Assembly (NCBI GenBank): GCA_900552055.1
Contig: URYI01000070.1
Span: 1-10,098 of the forward strand
Length of the DNA: 10,098 bases
Direction: 5' to 3'
DNA from: an uncultured Eubacteriales bacterium
Lineage (GTDB): Bacteria; Bacillota; Clostridia; Christensenellales; QALW01
Positions 6,465 through 10,098 of the stretch are shown here, one piece after another. A program made the translations under genes and the position numbers. The notes beneath the pieces are model-generated. The model did not search any database, was not told where the DNA came from, and was given only the letters and a program-made list of their open reading frames with translations. Position 1 is the first letter of the stretch. Every line of letters begins with the position of its first letter.

Positions 6465-6524
6465 GGGTATTATTCAGCACAGGTATTATTTTGAGTTTGT
6501 AAAAACAATACTGGCATAATACCC
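6465..6524 (-). repeat. Inverted and direct GGTATTATT motifs in the leader of paralog B
   Basis: GGGTATTAT at 6465-6473 is inverted at 6516-6524 (ATAATACCC). Further GTATTATT copies occur at 6483-6490 and 6411-6418. All lie just downstream of the predicted promoter, within the transcribed leader or initiation region. They could be operator sites for a sugar-responsive regulator, or simply A/T-rich coincidence. Confidence 0.3.
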
Positions 6525-6531
6525 TATTATT

Positions 6532-6560
6532 ATTTTAATATATCCTACATTAATTTTCAA
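6532..6560 (-). promoter_or_regulatory. Promoter of paralog B
   Basis: On the minus strand, -35 TTGAAA (6560-6555), a 17-base spacer and -10 TAAAAT (6537-6532) make a near-consensus sigma-70 promoter. It would give a leader of about 135-140 bases carrying the repeats and the hairpin over the ribosome binding site. The spacing is ideal and the flanks are A/T-rich. Confidence 0.55.
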
Positions 6561-6576
6561 GTCCTTTTATTAATGT

Positions 6577-6585
6577 ATTATAGCA
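6577..6585 (-). promoter_or_regulatory. Second possible promoter of paralog B (extended -10)
   Basis: The minus strand reads TGCTATAAT (6585-6577), a perfect extended -10 element, 40 bases upstream of the other predicted promoter. No convincing -35 is present, which extended -10 promoters can tolerate. It may provide an additional start site. Confidence 0.35.
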
Positions 6586-6626
6586 CAATTCTAAGAAGTG
6601 ATATTTTTATTTGCACATATGCTTTC

Positions 6627-6894
6627 CTCGGTTTACCAGTAACTATACGCCTCAAAATGTGATAATTTCTTCATTTTCCGCGTTATTTTCCCTCGGCGTA
6701 CTCCAAGGTTCGCTTTTTTAGTCTGCCTTGAAAATGAAGAAATTCTATTCGTTTGAGATCCTAGAGTTGGAAGGCATAAAATTTGTGCCGGGTAAAGCGC
6801 GCAGAAACGACATGTGCCGGGCGCGCATGGAGCCAAAGCAGCGCGGCAGGACGCATATTTTATTGTCTTCTGACCGTATTCCTTGTAAACTGAG
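6627..6894 (-). repeat. R4, diverged copy of dispersed MITE-like repeat
   Basis: The ends are GTTTACCAGTAACTATA (6631-6647) and TATTCCTTGTAAACTGAG (6877-6894). The reverse complement of the right end (GTTTACAAGGAATA) matches the left end apart from small insertions. The interior aligns with R3: a TTTCTTCATTTTCCG block, then GCCTTGAAAATGAAGAAAT at 6725, then GGAGCCAAAGCAGCGCGGCAGG near 6829, matching R1 GGAGCGAAAAGCAACACAGC. It is more A/T-rich and more decayed than R2 and R3, so its boundaries are approximate. It sits in the divergent intergenic region between paralog B and the 910-residue lipoprotein gene. Confidence 0.6.
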
Positions 6895-6977
6895 GGTATT
6901 GGATATTAAGCACTCCTTTGCCTTATGGTATTTTATTCTGTCAATCGGGCGCAGGGCTGTCAGAAAGGCAAGTTTAT

Positions 6978-7106
6978 GCGGCTTAAGATTTAAAGCTCAG
7001 CTGGGAATGCTGCCTGCTTTAAAGCTGCGGCGGCAGGGGCTGCTTTTAAGCTGCGTGCTGTGTTTAGACGGAGATGGTTTTTGAATAAAAGCAGTTTAAG
7101 CCGCCG
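6978..7106. repeat. Iterated TTTAAGC(T/C)GCG motif with inverted ends upstream of the 910-residue lipoprotein gene
   Basis: GCGGCTTAA (6978-6986) and TTAAGCCGC (7096-7104) are a perfect 9-bp inverted pair. Between and including them, TTTAAAGCTCAG (6989), TTTAAAGCTGCGG (7018), TTTAAGCTGCG (7045) and TTTAAGCCGCCG (7095) repeat a related motif. There is no credible ORF here. It could be a cluster of regulator sites upstream of the promoter at 7233, a small structured RNA or a decayed element. Apart from these motifs and a 7-bp inverted pair (TTGCCTT/AAGGCAA, 6918-6971), I see nothing in 6895-7232. Confidence 0.4.
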
Positions 7107-7232
7107 GGGGGAATAGAACTTAATTAGCATATAAAAATACAGCGGATAATAATGCGGGATAGCCGCGATAACAAATATATAAATTAGTTTTCTTAGTTTT
7201 GGTGTAAAAATAGTTATAATTGTGCATGTAAT

Positions 7233-7260
7233 TTGCCATGGGAAAAAGTTATAATAAAAT
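7233..7260 (+). promoter_or_regulatory. Promoter of the 910-residue lipoprotein gene
   Basis: A -35 TTGCCA (7233-7238), a 16-base spacer and a -10 TAAAAT (7255-7260), about 43 bases before the ATG. A second TATAAT at 7215-7220 is paired with only a weak upstream hexamer. The short leader carries AGGAGG (7291-7296). Confidence 0.5.
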
Positions 7261-7262
7261 AG

Positions 7263-7277
7263 ATGTGATTTACACAT
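7263..7277 (+). promoter_or_regulatory. Palindromic operator-like site at the predicted transcription start
   Basis: ATGTG-ATTTA-CACAT is a 15-base inverted repeat placed 2 bases after the predicted -10, where a bound repressor would block initiation. It could also be a small leader hairpin. No regulator gene is in the window. Confidence 0.35.
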
Positions 7278-7302
7278 GCCGCTTACAAGAAGGAGGACTA
7301 TA

Positions 7303-10035
7303 ATGAAGAAAATAACTTTAAAGTTAACGGCGCTGGCAATAGTGTTTATTGTCATGCTGGCGCTGGCGAGCTGCAACGGCGACGCACTGCCCAGTTCCAG
7401 CGCTACATCTGCTGCAACTGACGGCTGGACCCCGTCTAATACTCTGCCTGCTGTTACTGAGGATACCCCCAAGCTGGATTCAGAAACGGGTTCCTATGTG
7501 CAGCAGCCTTCGGCCAGGGATTATTCCTACATGTGGTGGAAGAATGGCTTTAATAATCCGGCGGGAGGCGGGCAGCTCAATATACAGACAGGCTATTACG
7601 GAATGGCTGTCAATCCGTCCCAGGGCCAGATAATAAAACTGGATTCAATAAACGAACTGGTAACCCAGACAGAGGCTGGGACGGAAGATAATTCGCGCAT
7701 AGACGGCATGAGTGCTGTGAGCATGGATTATAATGTCGCTATCGACGGAGAAACATATGAATTTTCCTTTGTAAAAAAGCCGGATGACAATAGTAGTGCT
7801 TATTCTCGTATACTGGAAACCGGGCGGTATATGCAGCGCATAGATATAATGCATTTGAGATATTCACAGCTGTCTGATGTGCTGGGGCGGCTTGAAATAG
7901 CTGCATTGCCTGAATATTTTTCGCTTGAGTATTCGATATTTTCTGATTATGAGATTGCGAACGCAGATTTGGAATTCAGTGTGACGCTTTCAGAGGAGTA
8001 TGTGCACAGTGAAGCCAGCGGGGACAATAAGGTAATGACCTTTTTTAAGGATAACGGCAGCGGAATAACTTTTGTAATGCCTAATCGTGACGGCTGGTCC
8101 ATCCGAGCCGAGGGTAATACGGTTTATTTCAGGGCCGAGAGCCTAGCTGTGCCCAAGAGCGAGTATACCGGCTTTAATGTAATAGTAATACCTGCTACTC
8201 AGGCTTCCTTGTCAAATGCGGATATATATTACGGCTCAGAGCAGGCTTCAGTCAGCGCTGTGCAGATTGAGCCGAGAGAAGGCAGGGAGCAGGACGTCGA
8301 ATTTGATCCTAAGGGCTATGTGGCCATAAGCCTTAACCGTATGTTCAGCGCGTCGGGAGCGTCTTTTGTATCCAGCAGCAACCGCAACGCTTTGGACAGG
8401 CTGAAATTTACCATTGAGAACCCAACGGATGAGAATATCCGCGTGCCTTTACAGTTCTATAAGGACGCGCCCTTTGCCGTACAGGGCTGTTCGCCTTTTT
8501 TAAGGGACGCTGAAACAGGCGAGCCTATAGGCGTACAGGTGCAGCTTACCAAGAACTGGCATGATAATGCGGCTATAGCTGAGGATGATCCTCTTAAATT
8601 CTGGTCGGGCATATGGTTCCATGGATATACGATTATAGAGGTGCCTGCCAGTTCAAGCGTTACATATGAATTTACCATGACCTATGCTAATTGGGGCGGC
8701 GTTTATGCTTCCAGCCATGCTCAGATAAGCCTAGCCGGCTGGGGCGGCAATTATCAGCAGTGGGAAACCAGCAGTATTGGCGCTTTTTCTGAGGCGTTCT
8801 GCTATGACCCCGAAACAGCGCACGGGCGCGCATTTATAGACGATATACGGCCGTTGAATGTGGATAGCATGGGCGGAAAATACGGCTGGACCTCATGCAA
8901 CGGCGGCGGCAATTTCCTATATTATAATGTAAACTACAATGCCTCTATGATGATGTTCCAGCAAGTACGGACGCAGTTTAAAAAGCAGGGCCCCAATTTG
9001 ACCGAGGTTATTTATACGGGTGTCACCAGGGACGGCAAGGTTAAATTTGAGATAACAGCCAATCTGCCCCGTACAGATGATATGGCCAGGGTATATCATA
9101 CGTTTAAGTATACCTTCCTTGAGGATGTTACCTTTGACCGTATGGCTTTCTATCAGTTCGGCGCAGACGATTATAACGACAATGTATGGATGACCATGGC
9201 GGTAGGGAACGATGACGGCCCGGCCAGCTTCACTATTGACGGAGAGACTTTTTCGGGTGAATTTGCGCTGCCCTTAAGCGATACTGAACGGTATTACGGC
9301 AGTGAGGACGTTATGCAGAGGATAGATATTGAGGGTGAAGGCCTGTGGTTTGCATATATGGGAGCGCAGAGGCAGGAGCATAAGTCGGGCCCTGACTCCA
9401 ACCGGGCTTTGAATGTAATATCTTATAACGCTGTGCTCAACGGCGAAACTTATACAAAGCCGTCCTTCAATATTCGCTGCACTACTAATTATAATATACA
9501 GTGCAATCTTATAGAGCTTTGTCCTCCGGCAGCGGTAGGCAATACTATTGAAAAAGGCAGTACAGTTGAAGGCGTGGTTGAGTATCTTAATCTGCCCGTG
9601 AGCAAAGAAGCGTATTATGGTCCCAGTGAGGTTATGCAATCCATTCCGGAAGAGTATTTCAATACTTACCGTGCGGCATATTATTATGTGCTGGGCGGCA
9701 AATATACCACTGAAGCCAGCATAGGCGAAATAACAAAATCGGTGCCCATAACAGTTAAAACGGTGGAGGGAGACGTAGCTGCTCAGATAACCATTACAGG
9801 CGGCATAAGCTATGTTCCTATTACCTTTACCAATGTTCCTTCTTATTCGGGATATCGGCTTGAAAAGAAGGAAGGGGAACAATGGGTTATGGTGGATCAG
9901 TCGTATAACGGCAATGATTATTGGCAGGCCTGGTACGACTCGGATACTGCTACCTATGAGCTTACTTTTAATGTTGAGCATTCGGGAGATCCCGAAGCGG
10001 TGTATGAATATCGACTGGTTAAGCAGCAGAGCTGA
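7303..10035 (+). CDS. Large surface lipoprotein of unrecognised family
   Basis: A 910-residue protein. The signal peptide ends in the lipobox LASC with Cys24, then a Ser/Thr-rich linker to about residue 60. The rest is rich in aromatic residues and predicted beta strands. A distinctive block spans about 430-545: FWSGIWFHGY, YANWGG, SSHAQISLAGWGG, SIGAFSEAFCYD, then IDDIRPLNV, GWTSCNGGGNFLYY. A second follows at about 560-635 (GPNLTEVIYTGVTRDGK, PRTDDMARVYH, AFYQFGADDYND). The C-terminal 80 residues (about 825-910) look like a beta-sandwich module. Fold style and the neighbouring lipoproteins suggest polysaccharide binding or cleavage, but I can assign neither family nor catalytic residues. 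ATG 7303 was chosen over the in-frame ATG at 7276 because AGGAGG at 7291-7296 lies 6 bases before it and the signal peptide starts there. It is divergent from paralog B and could share a control region with it. Confidence 0.85.
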   Translation: MKKITLKLTALAIVFIVMLALASCNGDALPSSSATSAATDGWTPSNTLPAVTEDTPKLDSETGSYVQQPSARDYSYMWWKNGFNNPAGGGQLNIQTGYYGMAVNPSQGQIIKLDSINELVTQTEAGTEDNSRIDGMSAVSMDYNVAIDGETYEFSFVKKPDDNSSAYSRILETGRYMQRIDIMHLRYSQLSDVLGRLEIAALPEYFSLEYSIFSDYEIANADLEFSVTLSEEYVHSEASGDNKVMTFFKDNGSGITFVMPNRDGWSIRAEGNTVYFRAESLAVPKSEYTGFNVIVIPATQASLSNADIYYGSEQASVSAVQIEPREGREQDVEFDPKGYVAISLNRMFSASGASFVSSSNRNALDRLKFTIENPTDENIRVPLQFYKDAPFAVQGCSPFLRDAETGEPIGVQVQLTKNWHDNAAIAEDDPLKFWSGIWFHGYTIIEVPASSSVTYEFTMTYANWGGVYASSHAQISLAGWGGNYQQWETSSIGAFSEAFCYDPETAHGRAFIDDIRPLNVDSMGGKYGWTSCNGGGNFLYYNVNYNASMMMFQQVRTQFKKQGPNLTEVIYTGVTRDGKVKFEITANLPRTDDMARVYHTFKYTFLEDVTFDRMAFYQFGADDYNDNVWMTMAVGNDDGPASFTIDGETFSGEFALPLSDTERYYGSEDVMQRIDIEGEGLWFAYMGAQRQEHKSGPDSNRALNVISYNAVLNGETYTKPSFNIRCTTNYNIQCNLIELCPPAAVGNTIEKGSTVEGVVEYLNLPVSKEAYYGPSEVMQSIPEEYFNTYRAAYYYVLGGKYTTEASIGEITKSVPITVKTVEGDVAAQITITGGISYVPITFTNVPSYSGYRLEKKEGEQWVMVDQSYNGNDYWQAWYDSDTATYELTFNVEHSGDPEAVYEYRLVKQQS

Positions 10036-10064
10036 TATTTATTAATTATAAGTATACTTGTCTC

Positions 10065-10098
10065 AGGCTCCGCCTCAAAGGACGCTAAGCGTCCTTTG
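10065..10098. repeat. C3, probable third junction element, cut by the window end
   Basis: Two adjacent hairpins begin 29 bases after the lipoprotein stop: AGGC-tcc-GCCT (10065-10075) and CAAAGGACGC-taa-GCGTCCTTTG (10076-10098, perfect 10-bp stem). Their order, triloops and near-zero linkers resemble the inner hairpins of C1 and C2. The preceding A/T-rich bases (about 10041-10064) would be the left arm of an outer stem. A double-hairpin terminator is the alternative, since the bases after the second stem are not in view. Confidence 0.5.

Noticed and set aside
6728..7084. A 118-residue plus-strand reading frame in the divergent intergenic region
   Set aside because: It begins inside R4, crosses the iterated motif, has no RBS and its protein composition looks random.
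7263..7277. CRP-type binding site
   Set aside because: TGTGA and its partner are separated by too few bases for the CRP consensus, and the host appears to be a clostridial Gram-positive.
9274..9981. A 235-residue minus-strand reading frame
   Set aside because: It is fully antisense to the 910-residue lipoprotein, without an RBS or recognisable motifs; a shadow of the real gene.
1..10098. CRISPR arrays, toxin-antitoxin pairs, phage or transposase genes
   Set aside because: No regularly spaced identical repeats and no reading frames with such signatures were found on either strand.

Overview
The window looks like a chromosomal segment of a low-to-mid GC Gram-positive anaerobe, most likely an uncultured gut-type Clostridia. 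This is an inference from AGGAGG-type ribosome binding sites, sigma-70-like promoters, stem/T-tract terminators and three lipoprotein signal peptides. No rRNA, tRNA, CRISPR array or transposase gene is visible.

Layout: a partial dispersed repeat (R1, 1-105) precedes a small two-TM membrane protein gene (168-704). A full repeat copy (R2, 718-991) and an intrinsic terminator (1020-1046) follow. A HAD-family phosphatase (1108-1764) is next. The convergent gap after it holds two back-to-back four-way-junction inverted-repeat elements (C1, 1784-1932; C2, 1939-2071). Two paralogous lipoproteins lie in tandem on the minus strand (2091-4058 and 4403-6388). Each has a glycoside-hydrolase-like N-terminal barrel and a CBM9-like C-terminal domain, and they are separated by a hairpin terminator and repeat R3 (4083-4347). 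A 914-bp divergent intergenic region carries promoters, a leader hairpin over a Shine-Dalgarno site, repeat R4 (6627-6894) and a short iterated motif. A plus-strand gene for a 910-residue lipoprotein of unrecognised family (7303-10035) follows. The window stops inside a probable third junction element (C3, 10065-10098).

Functionally, the three lipoproteins point to cell-surface glycan binding or processing. No transporter, sugar kinase or regulator gene is present, so the substrate cannot be named. The HAD phosphatase and the membrane protein have no obvious link to the surface proteins.

The most interesting content is non-coding. (1) C1 and C2 have the same architecture (long outer stem enclosing three hairpins) but no evident shared sequence, which suggests that shape rather than sequence is maintained. 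They sit just 3' of coding regions, and C3 appears to repeat the theme. (2) R1-R4 form a diverged family of about 265-bp elements with terminal inverted repeats near GTTAGTGTACAAGGGATA. They have no coding capacity and one lies in nearly every 5' intergenic gap. Neither family matches an element I can name with confidence.
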